Shown: positions 8,744 through 17,436 of the stretch, piece after piece
Numbering within the stretch: position 1 is the stretch's first letter
How the letters are laid out: every line of letters begins with the position of its first letter
NCBI GenBank assembly: GCA_964242305.1
Contig: CAXTBB010000005.1
Span: 62,001 to 126,000, forward strand
DNA: 64,000 nt
DNA from: DATLGB01 sp964242305
GTDB lineage: Bacteria; Actinomycetota; Thermoleophilia; Solirubrobacterales; Solirubrobacteraceae
Direction: 5' to 3'
The notes under the pieces: generated by a model
Told to the model about the DNA's origin: nothing
The model's database searches: none
What the model saw: the letters and a program-made list of their open reading frames with translations, nothing else
Position numbers and translations under genes: made by a program

Positions 8744-9690
8744 GGATCCGGCACCAGAACGACCTTGCCTCTGGTGTGGCCTGCCTCGACGAGCCGGTGG
8801 GCCTCCGCGGCACGGCTGAACGGCAGGCTCGCCGAGACGTGACAGCGCAGCGCCCCGCGCTGGAGCAGGCCGCCGATCTGCTCGAGCGCGTCTCGCGACG
8901 GCTCCGCGGTTACGCGTTGTTCGTGCCCGAAGGGCAGGTCCGCCGGGCTCGCCACCTGCGCGATCCGGACTTCCCTGTCTAGCGCGCCGACCCACCCGTG
9001 GAGCGCCGCGCCGCCGACGGTATCGACGACGTACGAGATGCTCCCGACGACGGCGCGCAGGCGTCCGGAGGCGTTCGGTTCCTCGTAGTCGACGACGTGC
9101 TCGGCCCCGAGCGTCGCGACGAAGGCTGCCTTCGCATTGCTGGCGATCGCGACCACCGTCAGACCGCGGGCGATGGCCATCTGCGTCGCGAGGCTGCCGA
9201 CGCCGCCGCCAGCGCCGTTGACGAGGACGACCGCGCCGGCGGGCGCGTCGAGTTGCGCTAGGGCTTGCCACGCGGTCGTCCCGGTTAGCGCGGCACCCCC
9301 CGCCTCGTGGAGATCCACCGGGTCCGGCACGCGCGCGAACCGGGCGGAGGGGGCAACGAAGCGTTCGGCGTGACCGCCGGGCGCGGCGTCCCAGCGGAAG
9401 AAGCCGAACACCGCATCGTCGACCGAGAGATCGGTGACGCCGGCGCCGCAGCGCGTGACGTGTCCGGCGGCCTCCCGCCCAGAGACGTAGGGATGCGAGA
9501 TCGAGCTCGGGAGGGGGACCGCGCCGGAGCGAAGCTTCACGTCGTTCGGGTTGAGCCCGGCGGCGGCGACGCGCACCTCGATCTCACCCTGACCCGGCAG
9601 GCTGGGGGTCGGTACAGGACCGGCCGCGACCATGGCTGCCGATCCCCAGCCGTAGACCTGCACGGCCTGCATCCGGCCTTTCTCGTTCAC
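8740..9690 (-). CDS. Zinc-independent MDR alcohol dehydrogenase / quinone oxidoreductase
   Basis: 316 residues from a GTG at 9690 overlapping the LhgO stop (GTGA); an ATG at 9672 is an alternative. The N-terminal GroES-like domain (AAGLNPNDVKLRSG) lacks the zinc ligands of true alcohol dehydrogenases, and the Rossmann domain carries VNGAGGGVGSLATQ near residues 155-168. This matches NADPH:quinone-reductase-like or enoyl-reductase members of the medium-chain superfamily. Within the array it may reduce an unsaturated intermediate. The substrate is not predictable. Confidence 0.87.
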   Translation of the reverse strand: MNEKGRMQAVQVYGWGSAAMVAAGPVPTPSLPGQGEIEVRVAAAGLNPNDVKLRSGAVPLPSSISHPYVSGREAAGHVTRCGAGVTDLSVDDAVFGFFRWDAAPGGHAERFVAPSARFARVPDPVDLHEAGGAALTGTTAWQALAQLDAPAGAVVLVNGAGGGVGSLATQMAIARGLTVVAIASNAKAAFVATLGAEHVVDYEEPNASGRLRAVVGSISYVVDTVGGAALHGWVGALDREVRIAQVASPADLPFGHEQRVTAEPSRDALEQIGGLLQRGALRCHVSASLPFSRAAEAHRLVEAGHTRGKVVLVPDP

Positions 9691-10892
9691 GAGTGCGCTC
9701 GCTGGCAGACGTGCATGCGCGTGACGAGTTCCTCGGCGATCGCCAGCGACGAGGTGGCGGCCGGCGAGGGGGCATTGCGCACCCAGATCACGTTGCCGCT
9801 TTCGCTGAGCCGAAAGTCTTCGACGAGCGATCCGTCGGCATCCAGTGCCTGCGCTCGCACGCCGGCGGGGGCCCGGATCACGTCGCTGCTACGCAGCTCG
9901 GGCACATAGCGTCGCGCGGCGGCGACGAAGAGATGCTTGCTCGCCGACCGTCCCACCTCAGCGACACCCGTCCGCCAGTGTCGTCGGGCGAGCCGGTGCA
10001 TCCCGCGCGAGGCGAGGATGGCTCCGGCGTCCGCGGCACGGAAGTCGCGCCAGCGATAGCCCTCGCGGGCGAGTGCGAGCACGGCGTTGGGACCGATCCA
10101 GACCGCCCCGTCCGTCTTCTTGGTCAGGTGGACGCCCAGGAAGGGCAGCGTCGGGTCCGGTACGGGGTAGATGAGGCCGCGGACCAGCGAGCGCCGCTCG
10201 TCGCGGAGTTGCCAGTACTCGCCGCGGAACGGCACGATGACCGGATCACGCGGCTCGCCGGCTCCCCGGGCGAGGCGGTCCGCCTGCAGGCCAGCGCAGA
10301 CCAGGACCCGGTCGGCCTCGAGGGTCGTGCCGTCCGCCAGCGTCACGTGGGGAGCGGTGGGGGAGGGGCGGACGGCTCGGACCGGCGTCCCGCGGCGCAC
10401 GGTGCCCCCCGAAGCCACGATGTCGGCAGCGAAGCACGCAGCGATGGCCACGTAGTCAACGATCGCGGTGTGCGGGGAGTGCAGGGCGGCGACGCCGCGG
10501 ACGTGTGGCTCGACCTCGCGCAGTTCCGCCGCGGTCAGGATCCGCAGGTCGGCGACACCGTTTTGGCGCGCCTGTGCGTGCAGCGCATCGAGGCGGCCGA
10601 GCTCGCGGGCGTCGGTCGCCACCACGACCTTGCCGCACTCGTCGTAGACGAGGCGATTGACGTGGCAATACGCCTTCAGAAGCTCGACACCACGCAAGCA
10701 GAGCCGCGCCTTGAGCGAGCCCGGCTTGTAATACAGGCCTGCATGGACCACGCCGCTGTTGTGACCGGTCTGATGGGCCGCCAGGTCGCGCTCCTTCTCG
10801 AGAACCGTCACCTCCGCCCCGGGGTGGCGCTGCAGCAGCGTGCGGGCGGAGGCAAGACCCAGGATCCCGCCTCCGACGACAATGGCGCGCAT
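9687..10892 (-). CDS. lhgO: L-2-hydroxyglutarate oxidase-like FAD enzyme
   Basis: 401 residues. FAD-binding VGGGILGLASA sits at the N-terminus, followed by the LhgO hallmark TGHNSGVVHAGLYYKPGSLKA, which separates the family from glycine oxidases. LhgO oxidises L-2-hydroxyglutarate to 2-oxoglutarate, delivering electrons to the quinone pool. In Escherichia coli it works in glutarate catabolism. Here the context is an acyl-CoA pathway, so the real substrate could be another 2-hydroxydicarboxylate. It lies 9 bases after the nitrilase gene and overlaps the MDR gene. Confidence 0.87.
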   Translation of the reverse strand: MRAIVVGGGILGLASARTLLQRHPGAEVTVLEKERDLAAHQTGHNSGVVHAGLYYKPGSLKARLCLRGVELLKAYCHVNRLVYDECGKVVVATDARELGRLDALHAQARQNGVADLRILTAAELREVEPHVRGVAALHSPHTAIVDYVAIAACFAADIVASGGTVRRGTPVRAVRPSPTAPHVTLADGTTLEADRVLVCAGLQADRLARGAGEPRDPVIVPFRGEYWQLRDERRSLVRGLIYPVPDPTLPFLGVHLTKKTDGAVWIGPNAVLALAREGYRWRDFRAADAGAILASRGMHRLARRHWRTGVAEVGRSASKHLFVAAARRYVPELRSSDVIRAPAGVRAQALDADGSLVEDFRLSESGNVIWVRNAPSPAATSSLAIAEELVTRMHVCQRAHS

Positions 10893-10901
10893 CAGCCGCT
10901 G

Positions 10902-11795
10902 CTAGCCGTCGATGACGGTCGGGAGCTCTCCGCGGAGTGCGCGGTAGGTCTCCGGGTGGCGATCACGGACGACGAAGGCGCCCTGGACGGCCGCTCGGGC
11001 GTCGGCCATCCCGCCCTGCACGTCGATCGTGGCATAGGTCAGGCCGACCCGGGTGTTGCCGCTGCTGGCTACCACATCACCGAGCGGGTCGATGACCTGG
11101 CTCAGGCCGAAGTAGTCGAAGCCGCCGAGCTCGCCGAGGTAGTTGGAGGAGATGAACCAACGGCCATTCTCGGCGGCGCGCGCCCGCTCGTAGAGCTCGT
11201 ACTGGCGTACGCACAGGTTGTCGAGCCCGGTGCCGTGGCCCGGCGTGAGGCCCCACGCCGTCGGCATCACCAGGAGGTCGGCTCCACGCAACGTGAGCTC
11301 GCGCGCGCTCTCTGGGAAGGCCTTGTCCCAGCAGATCATCATCCCGATCTGGCCGAAGGGAGTTGCGAAGACGGGCCAGTCGGTTCCGGTGCGCCAGTAG
11401 AACTGCTCGCCGATGCCGACGTGGACCTTGCGGTAGGAGCCGATGTGGCCCTGCGGGCCCGTCAGCACCGCTGTGTTGTAGATGACGCCCTTGCTGGTGC
11501 CGGCTTCCGTGAGGCCGAAGATCACATGGATGTCGCGTTCCCGGGCACGCTGCGCGATCGCGGTCACGCTCGGGCCGTCCGGAACGGCTTCGGCCATGTC
11601 ATACAGGCCCCGAAGGACCCCTTCGATCTCCTGGCTGAGGACATCCGGCGGAATGCCGTGCAAGCTGACCTCGGGAAAGACGACCAACGCCGCGCCCGCC
11701 TCCGCCGCCTCGTCGATGTAGGCCAGGTGCAAGCGCAGGCTCTCCTCGACGTCGTAGGTCGGCGGGAATGCGCACGTGGCGATGGTCGTCTGCAT
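10902..11795 (-). CDS. Carbon-nitrogen hydrolase (nitrilase superfamily)
   Basis: 297 residues with the complete Glu-Lys-Cys triad: Glu in VVFPEVS, Lys in SYRKVH and Cys in MMICWDKAFPE. Such enzymes hydrolyse nitriles, amides or N-carbamoyl compounds. With an oligopeptide-type ABC transporter just upstream on the same strand, it could release an acid from an imported amide or carbamoyl substrate. It is separated from the binding-protein gene by 54 bases holding a strong stem-loop, so its expression may be uncoupled from the transporter's. Confidence 0.9.
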   Translation of the reverse strand: MQTTIATCAFPPTYDVEESLRLHLAYIDEAAEAGAALVVFPEVSLHGIPPDVLSQEIEGVLRGLYDMAEAVPDGPSVTAIAQRARERDIHVIFGLTEAGTSKGVIYNTAVLTGPQGHIGSYRKVHVGIGEQFYWRTGTDWPVFATPFGQIGMMICWDKAFPESARELTLRGADLLVMPTAWGLTPGHGTGLDNLCVRQYELYERARAAENGRWFISSNYLGELGGFDYFGLSQVIDPLGDVVASSGNTRVGLTYATIDVQGGMADARAAVQGAFVVRDRHPETYRALRGELPTVIDG

Positions 11796-11816
11796 GGGTC
11801 GATTATCGGTAGTGGT

Positions 11817-11843
11817 CCGCGGGCGCCCCGTTGGCGCCCGCGG
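11817..11843 (-). terminator. Strong stem-loop between the binding-protein and nitrilase genes
   Basis: The arms CCGCGGGCGCC and GGCGCCCGCGG are perfect complements (11 bp) with a 5-base loop. It begins 6 bases after the stop of the substrate-binding protein gene. No T-run follows on the minus strand, so it is either a weak or partial terminator or an mRNA-stabilising hairpin that raises binding-protein levels over downstream genes. Confidence 0.55.
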
Positions 11844-11849
11844 GAGTGC

Positions 11850-13505
11850 TCAGCCTTGGACGCTGACCTTGGTGAGGTCGACCCACTGCGCCTTGGGCTG
11901 AACGAAGCCCTTGACGGAGGGTGCCGTCGCCCGGGGGTTGTTGTCGCTCACGACGACCATCCACGGACTCTGCTTGATGAGGACCGCGTTCATCTTGCGG
12001 AACGTCTCGTCGCGCTCGGACTGGCTCAGCTCGGTGTAGAGCTGCTTGGCCAGGGCGTCGAACTCGGGGCTCTTGAAGCTCTGGATGTTCGACGGCTGGT
12101 TGGATCCGAACGTCAGCGCCCAGGCGCTCGGCGGCTGGAAGCCGTACGTCATGGTCTCCGCCGGGGCGTCGTAGGAGATCTTCTTCGCGACGAAGTCGGA
12201 GACCATGCGGTCCCACTCGATCGAGCGGAGCTTGACCTTGACGCCGACCTTGGCCAGATCGGACTGGAGCGCCTCGTTCATCGGACCGGGGATCATGTTG
12301 CCTGAACCCGAGGTCGGGTACGCGACTTCCATGGTCAGTCCGTTCGGATAGCCGGCCTCCGCCAGTAGCCGCTTGGCCTTTGCCGGGTCGTAGGAGTACT
12401 TCGCGTTATCGGGGCTGTAGGCCGAGTCGGAGGCCGGGATGTACTGGGTTGCGGCGACGCCCGTGCCGTGCAGCACGCCCTTGGCCAGCGCGTCGCGATC
12501 GATCGCGTAGTTGAGCGCCTGCCGGACGCGAGGGTCGTTGCCCGGCTTCTTGGTCGTGTCGATGACCCACGCCCAGATGTGCGAGTACGGGTTCTCGTGG
12601 ATCGTGAAGCCCTTCTTCTTGAGAACGTTCAACGTGTTGGGCTGTGGGAACTCGATCCAGTTGACCTCGCCCGAGATCAGCGCCGAGAGGCGGGCGTTGG
12701 CGTCGGGCATGGGGCGGAGGATGACCTTGTCGAGCTTGGGGGCACCGCGCCAGTAGTCCTCGTTGCGTTCCATCGTCATCGACTCGCCCGGTGTCTCGGA
12801 GACGAACTTGAAGGGGCCCGTGCCGACCGGATGGCTGGCGAACTTCTTGCCTTCCTTCTCGACGGCCACCTTGCTCGGGAACGCTATGAACGGCAGATCC
12901 TGGGGCAGGAGCGCATACGACTCCTTGGTCTTGATCTGGAGCGTCATGTCGTCGAGCTTGCGGTACGAGGCGATCGTTCCCGTGTACAGGCCGAGCGAGG
13001 CCGCCGAGTCCTCGTCGTACTGCGGCGACTTCTTGTTCAGGAGCCGGTCCAGACCGAACACGGCTGCGTCGGCGTTCCATGGTGAACCGTCCTGGAACTT
13101 GACTCCCGGTCGAAGCTTGAAGGTCCACGTCTTCGCGTCCGGAGTCGACTTGTAGGACTCGGCCAGCGCGGGCTCGATGGTCGGGGTGGCATCCTTGTCG
13201 AGCGTCATGCGCGTGAGACCGTCGTAGAGCTGGAACGCCACGAAGCGCTCACCCTCCCATCCCTGATTCTCGTAGGTGCCCGCGTCGAGCCCGGGAATCT
13301 GGGCCGCCGTCATACCGATGATGAGTGTGCCGCCACCGGTCGAGGCGGAGGTGCCCCCGCTGCCGCCCTTGGAGCCTCCACCGCAGGCCGCCAGCAGGGA
13401 ACACCCGAGCATCACGGCGACGGCAGCCGCCATGCGGAACCGTCGGCGCGGAGACGGCGCCTGGACGCCCGCTTGGGACGGCGACGCGCTTCTGTACATG
13501 GTCAT
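11850..13505 (-). CDS. ABC transporter substrate-binding lipoprotein, oligopeptide/nickel (SBP_bac_5) family
   Basis: 551 residues from ATG 13505, chosen because AGGAG lies 11 bases upstream and the ATG overlaps the stop of the ATPase gene (ATGA). A basic stretch and hydrophobic helix end in the lipobox LLAAC, with the lipidated Cys at about residue 41, followed by a Gly/Ser linker. Family features include WTFKLRPGVKFQDGSPWNADA, GTGPFKF and the C-terminal ligand lobe. It would capture the ligand outside the membrane for the permease pair at 15504-17338. Catabolic context suggests a small organic acid, amide or peptide-like compound. Confidence 0.93.
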   Translation of the reverse strand: MTMYRSASPSQAGVQAPSPRRRFRMAAAVAVMLGCSLLAACGGGSKGGSGGTSASTGGGTLIIGMTAAQIPGLDAGTYENQGWEGERFVAFQLYDGLTRMTLDKDATPTIEPALAESYKSTPDAKTWTFKLRPGVKFQDGSPWNADAAVFGLDRLLNKKSPQYDEDSAASLGLYTGTIASYRKLDDMTLQIKTKESYALLPQDLPFIAFPSKVAVEKEGKKFASHPVGTGPFKFVSETPGESMTMERNEDYWRGAPKLDKVILRPMPDANARLSALISGEVNWIEFPQPNTLNVLKKKGFTIHENPYSHIWAWVIDTTKKPGNDPRVRQALNYAIDRDALAKGVLHGTGVAATQYIPASDSAYSPDNAKYSYDPAKAKRLLAEAGYPNGLTMEVAYPTSGSGNMIPGPMNEALQSDLAKVGVKVKLRSIEWDRMVSDFVAKKISYDAPAETMTYGFQPPSAWALTFGSNQPSNIQSFKSPEFDALAKQLYTELSQSERDETFRKMNAVLIKQSPWMVVVSDNNPRATAPSVKGFVQPKAQWVDLTKVSVQG

Positions 13506-14518
13506 GGCTGCCTGAACTCCTGTGGGTTGGGATTGTCTGCTGGATGCTGCGGAGAGCCAGGGGCGATGCGGTCCCTGGGAACGGTCGGGAAGTCGTGGAT
13601 GCGAAGGCACGAGGCCGTGTGGCCGGCGCTGATCTCGACCGGAGCCAGGTCATACGTCGAGCAGGCGTCGATCGCGTTGGGGCAGCGGGTCCGGAAGGGG
13701 CAGCCGGATGGTGGGTCGGCGGGGTCGGGCGGGCTGCCGGTGAGTGGCACTCGCGGCTGATCCCTCCGCGGGACGGAGGCCAGGAGGGCCTTCGTGTAGG
13801 GGTGCGCGGGCTCGCGCAGGATCGCCCCGGCGGAGCCGGATTCCACGATGTGTCCGAGGTACATCACCAGCACGCGGTCCGAGACGTGCTCGACGACGGT
13901 CAGGTCGTGGGAGATGAACAGGAACGCGACTTCGAGCTCTCGCTGCAGCTCCGCGATCAGGTTGAGGATCTGGGCCTGCACGCTCTTGTCGAGGGCCGAC
14001 ACCGCCTCGTCACAGATCACGAGGTCCGGGTTGGTGGCCAGCGCGCGCGCGATGGCCACGCGCTGGTTCTGACCCCCCGAGAGCTCGTGCGGGCGCCGCG
14101 CCCCGACGCCGGCGTCCATGCCGACCAGGTCGAGGACCTCGGCGACGCGGGCGCGGCGGTTCGGCTTCGGCCAGCCCTGGGCTCGGAGGTTGAACTCGAT
14201 CGACGTTGCGATGGTCAGACGCGGGTTCAGCGACGTCGCCGGATCCTGTGGAACGACCTGGAGCCGGTGGCGCAGGCGGCGCAGTTCCCGCCCGTTCATC
14301 CCGAGCATGTCGGAGCCGTCGAACTCGAGCGTCCCCGTGTCGGGATCAGCCAGCCGCAGGACGACGTTGGCCAGGCTCGACTTGCCCGAGCCCGACTCGC
14401 CGACGAGCCCGACGATCTCCCCGCGCCCGACGCTGAAGTCGACGCCGGCCATCGCTCGGACGCCGTTGCCGTAGGTCAGCGAGAGCCCCTGGGCACGCAG
14501 GAGGGCAGGAGCGGTCAT
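13502..14518 (-). CDS. ABC transporter ATP-binding protein, OppF/DppF type
   Basis: 338 residues from ATG 14518 (ATGA overlap with the gene before). Walker A GESGSGKSS, signature LSGGQNQR, Walker B LVICDEA (Ala in place of the more usual Pro after DE), and H-loop FISHDLT. The C-terminal oligopeptide-family extension with a Cys-rich segment (CPFRTRCPNAIDAC) is typical of OppD/OppF and may bind an Fe-S cluster or structural metal. It energises import with the OppD-type ATPase upstream. Confidence 0.94.
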   Translation of the reverse strand: MTAPALLRAQGLSLTYGNGVRAMAGVDFSVGRGEIVGLVGESGSGKSSLANVVLRLADPDTGTLEFDGSDMLGMNGRELRRLRHRLQVVPQDPATSLNPRLTIATSIEFNLRAQGWPKPNRRARVAEVLDLVGMDAGVGARRPHELSGGQNQRVAIARALATNPDLVICDEAVSALDKSVQAQILNLIAELQRELEVAFLFISHDLTVVEHVSDRVLVMYLGHIVESGSAGAILREPAHPYTKALLASVPRRDQPRVPLTGSPPDPADPPSGCPFRTRCPNAIDACSTYDLAPVEISAGHTASCLRIHDFPTVPRDRIAPGSPQHPADNPNPQEFRQP

Positions 14519-15507
14519 GCGAGCTCCCCGGCCAGCAGCTGCTCGGCCCGGATGCACGCCGCATGGCGGCCGCCCACCGGCCGCAGCTCGGGCTCGGTCT
14601 GCGTGCACGGCGGGACCGCCCATCCGCAGCGCGGCGCGAACGAGCAGCCCGGAGGAAGCTGTCCCGGCACCGGCGGCTGGCCGGGGATCCGCTCGAGGGT
14701 CCCCCGCTCGAGCCCGGGGCGCGGGACCGCGCGCAACAGGGCGCGCGTGTACGGGTGCGCTGGGGCGCCGAGCACGGCCTCGACGGCCCCGTGCTCAACG
14801 ATGCGGCCGGCGTACATGACCGCCACCTCGTCGGCCATGCGATCGGCGACGCCGACGTCGTGGGTAACGAGCAACAACGCCATCCCGATCCGTTGCTGGA
14901 GGTCCTCGAACAGGTCGAGGACCTGCGCCTGCACCGTCACGTCGAGTGCGGTGGTCGGCTCGTCAGCGACGATCACCGCGGGTTCGCACGCTACGGCGAT
15001 CGCGATGGCGACCCGCTGGCGCATCCCGCCCGAGAGCTCGTGCCCGTGCGCGCGGGCGACACGTTCGGGGTTGGGGATTCCGACCCGGGCGATCAGCTCG
15101 ATGGCGCGGTTCGCGGCTTCCTGACGGGTGCCGACCATCCCGTGGTAGCGGAGCACCTCGCCGATCTGCGCTCCGACGCGCCGCAGCGGACTCAACGCCC
15201 CGGCCGGATCCTGCGGGACGAAGCCGATGTGCCGGCCGAGCCGGCGGCGCATGTCCTTGTCGGAGAGCTCCGTCAGCTCCACAGCGCCTGACGTCACTTG
15301 ACCCTGCACCCGGGCTCCGGGTGCGATGCGCAGGATGGACTTCGCGGTCACGGACTTCCCGCTGCCGCTTTCCCCGAGCACGACGAGCGTCTTTCCTCGC
15401 CGCAACTCGAAGCTGACGGAGCGCACGATGGGTACCAACCGCCCATCTCGGGCGAAGGCCGACTCCAGACCCCGGACCGTCAGGACGACGTCGTCGGAGC
15501 TGGTCAT
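14515..15507 (-). CDS. ABC transporter ATP-binding protein, OppD/DppD type
   Basis: 330 residues from ATG 15507, overlapping the permease stop by 4 bases. Walker A GESGSGKSV, signature LSGGMRQR, Walker B VIVADEP and H-loop VTHDVG are intact, followed by the oligopeptide-family C-terminal segment with CSFAPRCGWAVPPC. It is the partner of the OppF-type ATPase immediately downstream. The order permease-permease-ATPase-ATPase-binding protein places the binding protein last, the reverse of the usual Opp order. Confidence 0.94.
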   Translation of the reverse strand: MTSSDDVVLTVRGLESAFARDGRLVPIVRSVSFELRRGKTLVVLGESGSGKSVTAKSILRIAPGARVQGQVTSGAVELTELSDKDMRRRLGRHIGFVPQDPAGALSPLRRVGAQIGEVLRYHGMVGTRQEAANRAIELIARVGIPNPERVARAHGHELSGGMRQRVAIAIAVACEPAVIVADEPTTALDVTVQAQVLDLFEDLQQRIGMALLLVTHDVGVADRMADEVAVMYAGRIVEHGAVEAVLGAPAHPYTRALLRAVPRPGLERGTLERIPGQPPVPGQLPPGCSFAPRCGWAVPPCTQTEPELRPVGGRHAACIRAEQLLAGELA

Positions 15508-16382
15508 AGGACATCCCGTTCCCGCACGTCGAGCTCCACTCGCAGGCGGTTGCCCAGCGCGTTGAACAGGAGAGAGACCAGCAGGATGGCGATCGCCGGA
15601 AGCAGCGCGATCGATGGGTTGGTGAGCAGGAAGTCCTGCCCGTTGGTGAGCATCAGGCCCCACTCGGCCGTCGGCGCTGCTGCGCCGAGGCCCAGGAAGC
15701 TCAGGCCCGCGGCCTCGACGATCGAGAGGCCGACGAGGCTCGTGCAGTACACGAGTACCGGGACGGCGATGACCGGGAGCACATGGCGGAAGGCGATCAT
15801 GCGCCCCGACGCTCCGCTGCACCGCGCCGAACGCATGAAGTCGGCGCCGCGCAGGGCGAGCACTTCCGCCTCGACGACGCGCGCGATCCCCGGGATCAGG
15901 ACGACGGAGATCGCGATGATGACGTTGCGGATGCTGGGCCCGAGAACGGCACCGATGGCGATCGCAAGCAAGATGCTCGGGAACGAGTAGAAGATGTCGA
16001 GCGTGCGCATGATGAGCGCGTTCACCCGGCGGCCCGCGAGCCCGGCGGTGAGCCCGAGCGCCGTGCCCACGGTTCCGGCGAAGACCACGGGGATGACACC
16101 GGTGAGCAGCGAGAGGCGGCTGCCCACGAGCAACCGGCTGAGCATGTCCCGGCCCTGGCCGTCGGTACCGAGCAGGTGGCCGTTCGCGCCCCAGCCGCTG
16201 AGCGCCTCTCCGACGTTGCCCTTCGTGGGGTCGTCCGGAGCGACCAGCGGCGAGATGATGGCGACCAGGACGAGGACGGCGAAGATCCCCAGCAGCACGC
16301 GCGTCGTCGGCGACCAGCGCCGGGCGCGCGGGCGCGGCAGCGCCGCCGGCTGGGCGGACGGGACGGGGGCGACGACGCTCAT
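15504..16382 (-). CDS. ABC transporter permease, DppC/OppC type
   Basis: 292 residues from ATG 16382 (ATGA overlap). A cytoplasmic Pro-rich N-terminus precedes the first membrane helix (VLLGIFAVLVLVAIISPLVA), then the HLLGTDGQGRDMLSRLL motif of DppC proteins, and further helices around the EAA loop (EAEVLALRGADFMRSARCSGASGRMIAFRHVLP). It forms the transmembrane channel with the DppB-type permease. Confidence 0.93.
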   Translation of the reverse strand: MSVVAPVPSAQPAALPRPRARRWSPTTRVLLGIFAVLVLVAIISPLVAPDDPTKGNVGEALSGWGANGHLLGTDGQGRDMLSRLLVGSRLSLLTGVIPVVFAGTVGTALGLTAGLAGRRVNALIMRTLDIFYSFPSILLAIAIGAVLGPSIRNVIIAISVVLIPGIARVVEAEVLALRGADFMRSARCSGASGRMIAFRHVLPVIAVPVLVYCTSLVGLSIVEAAGLSFLGLGAAAPTAEWGLMLTNGQDFLLTNPSIALLPAIAILLVSLLFNALGNRLRVELDVRERDVL

Positions 16383-17338
16383 CCGGTGATCCCCGAGCGG
16401 CGGACCCGCGGATCGAGCAGGGCGCGGAGGACGTCCACCAGCAGGTTGAGGAGCACGAAACCGAGCGCGGCGATCAGCACGCCGGCTTGGATGACGGCGT
16501 AGTCGCGCTGCGAGATCGACTGGTAGACGAGCTGCCCGATGCCGGGCCACGAGAAGATGACCTCGACGAAGACGACGCCGCCCAGGAGATAGCCGATCTG
16601 AAGGCCGCTGATGGTCAGCAGCGAGGCCAGGCTGCCGTACAGGATGTGCAGCCGAACACGGCCCTCGGGCAGCCCGCGGGCCCGGTCGCTCTCGACGTAC
16701 GGCTGCGCCGCCTCGTCGGCAACCGCGGCGGCGAACATCCGGGCGACGATGCCGGTCGGGATCGCCGCCGCCGTCAGGCCCGGGAGGACCAGGTGGTGCA
16801 GCAGTGAACCCGCGGTCTCCTCCTCTGTCACCGAGCGCAGGCCACCGGCGGGGAACCAGCCGAGCTTCAGGGAGAAGAGCACGATCAGGATCAGCCCGAG
16901 CGAGTACTGGGGCATCGATGCCGAGACGAGCGTCACCGCGGATGCGAAGCCGCGCGTGATGCGAGAGCGGCCGAAGATCATGGCCCGTCCGAGCAACGCA
17001 CCGCCCACCACGGTCACCGCCGCCGCGAACGCGGTCAGCTTCAGGGTGGCCGAGAACGCCGGGCCGATCATCTCGCTCACCGGCCGCCGCTGCGCGACCG
17101 AGAGTCCGAAGTCTCCGTCGAGCGCGTTGCCAAGCCAGGTCACGTACTGCAGCGGGAGCGGCTTGTCGAGGCCGTAGCGCTCCAGCACCGCCTGGCGCGC
17201 CGCCGCTGTCGATCGGGGGCCGAGCAGCGCCGAGACAGGGTCGCCCGGGATCAGCTTGATCGTCAGGAAGACGATCAGCGAGACACCGAGCATGGTCGGG
17301 ATGGCGAGCAGGACGCGCCCGAGCACGTACCGCACCAT
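16379..17338 (-). CDS. ABC transporter permease, DppB/OppB type
   Basis: 319 residues from ATG 17338 (MVRYVLGRVLLAIPTMLGVSLIVF, the standard DppB N-terminus), followed by LIPGDPV, FGLSVAQRRPV and the EAA-type loop ARGLPEGRVRLHILYGSL. A GTG at 17434, two bases after the stop of the crotonase gene, would add 32 basic/Pro-rich residues and give tighter operon spacing; I prefer 17338 because the family start matches. It pairs with the DppC-type permease, which it overlaps by 4 bases. Confidence 0.9.
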   Translation of the reverse strand: MVRYVLGRVLLAIPTMLGVSLIVFLTIKLIPGDPVSALLGPRSTAAARQAVLERYGLDKPLPLQYVTWLGNALDGDFGLSVAQRRPVSEMIGPAFSATLKLTAFAAAVTVVGGALLGRAMIFGRSRITRGFASAVTLVSASMPQYSLGLILIVLFSLKLGWFPAGGLRSVTEEETAGSLLHHLVLPGLTAAAIPTGIVARMFAAAVADEAAQPYVESDRARGLPEGRVRLHILYGSLASLLTISGLQIGYLLGGVVFVEVIFSWPGIGQLVYQSISQRDYAVIQAGVLIAALGFVLLNLLVDVLRALLDPRVRRSGITG

Positions 17339-17436
17339 GGGGGACGCGACCACCTTCGCGAGCGGGACGCTGCGACGCCGGCTGATCCCGGCTGGGATCC
17401 CGGGCAGGCTGCCGGGCGGCCGCGCGATACCCACGC

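Noticed and set aside
9693..12305. An 870-codon open frame on the plus strand
   Set aside because: Lies opposite LhgO, nitrilase and part of the binding-protein gene, with low-complexity composition and no family motif.
13502..17338. Nickel transporter
   Set aside because: The SBP_bac_5 family includes nickel importers, but no nickel enzyme or His-rich motif is present and the context is organic-acid catabolism.
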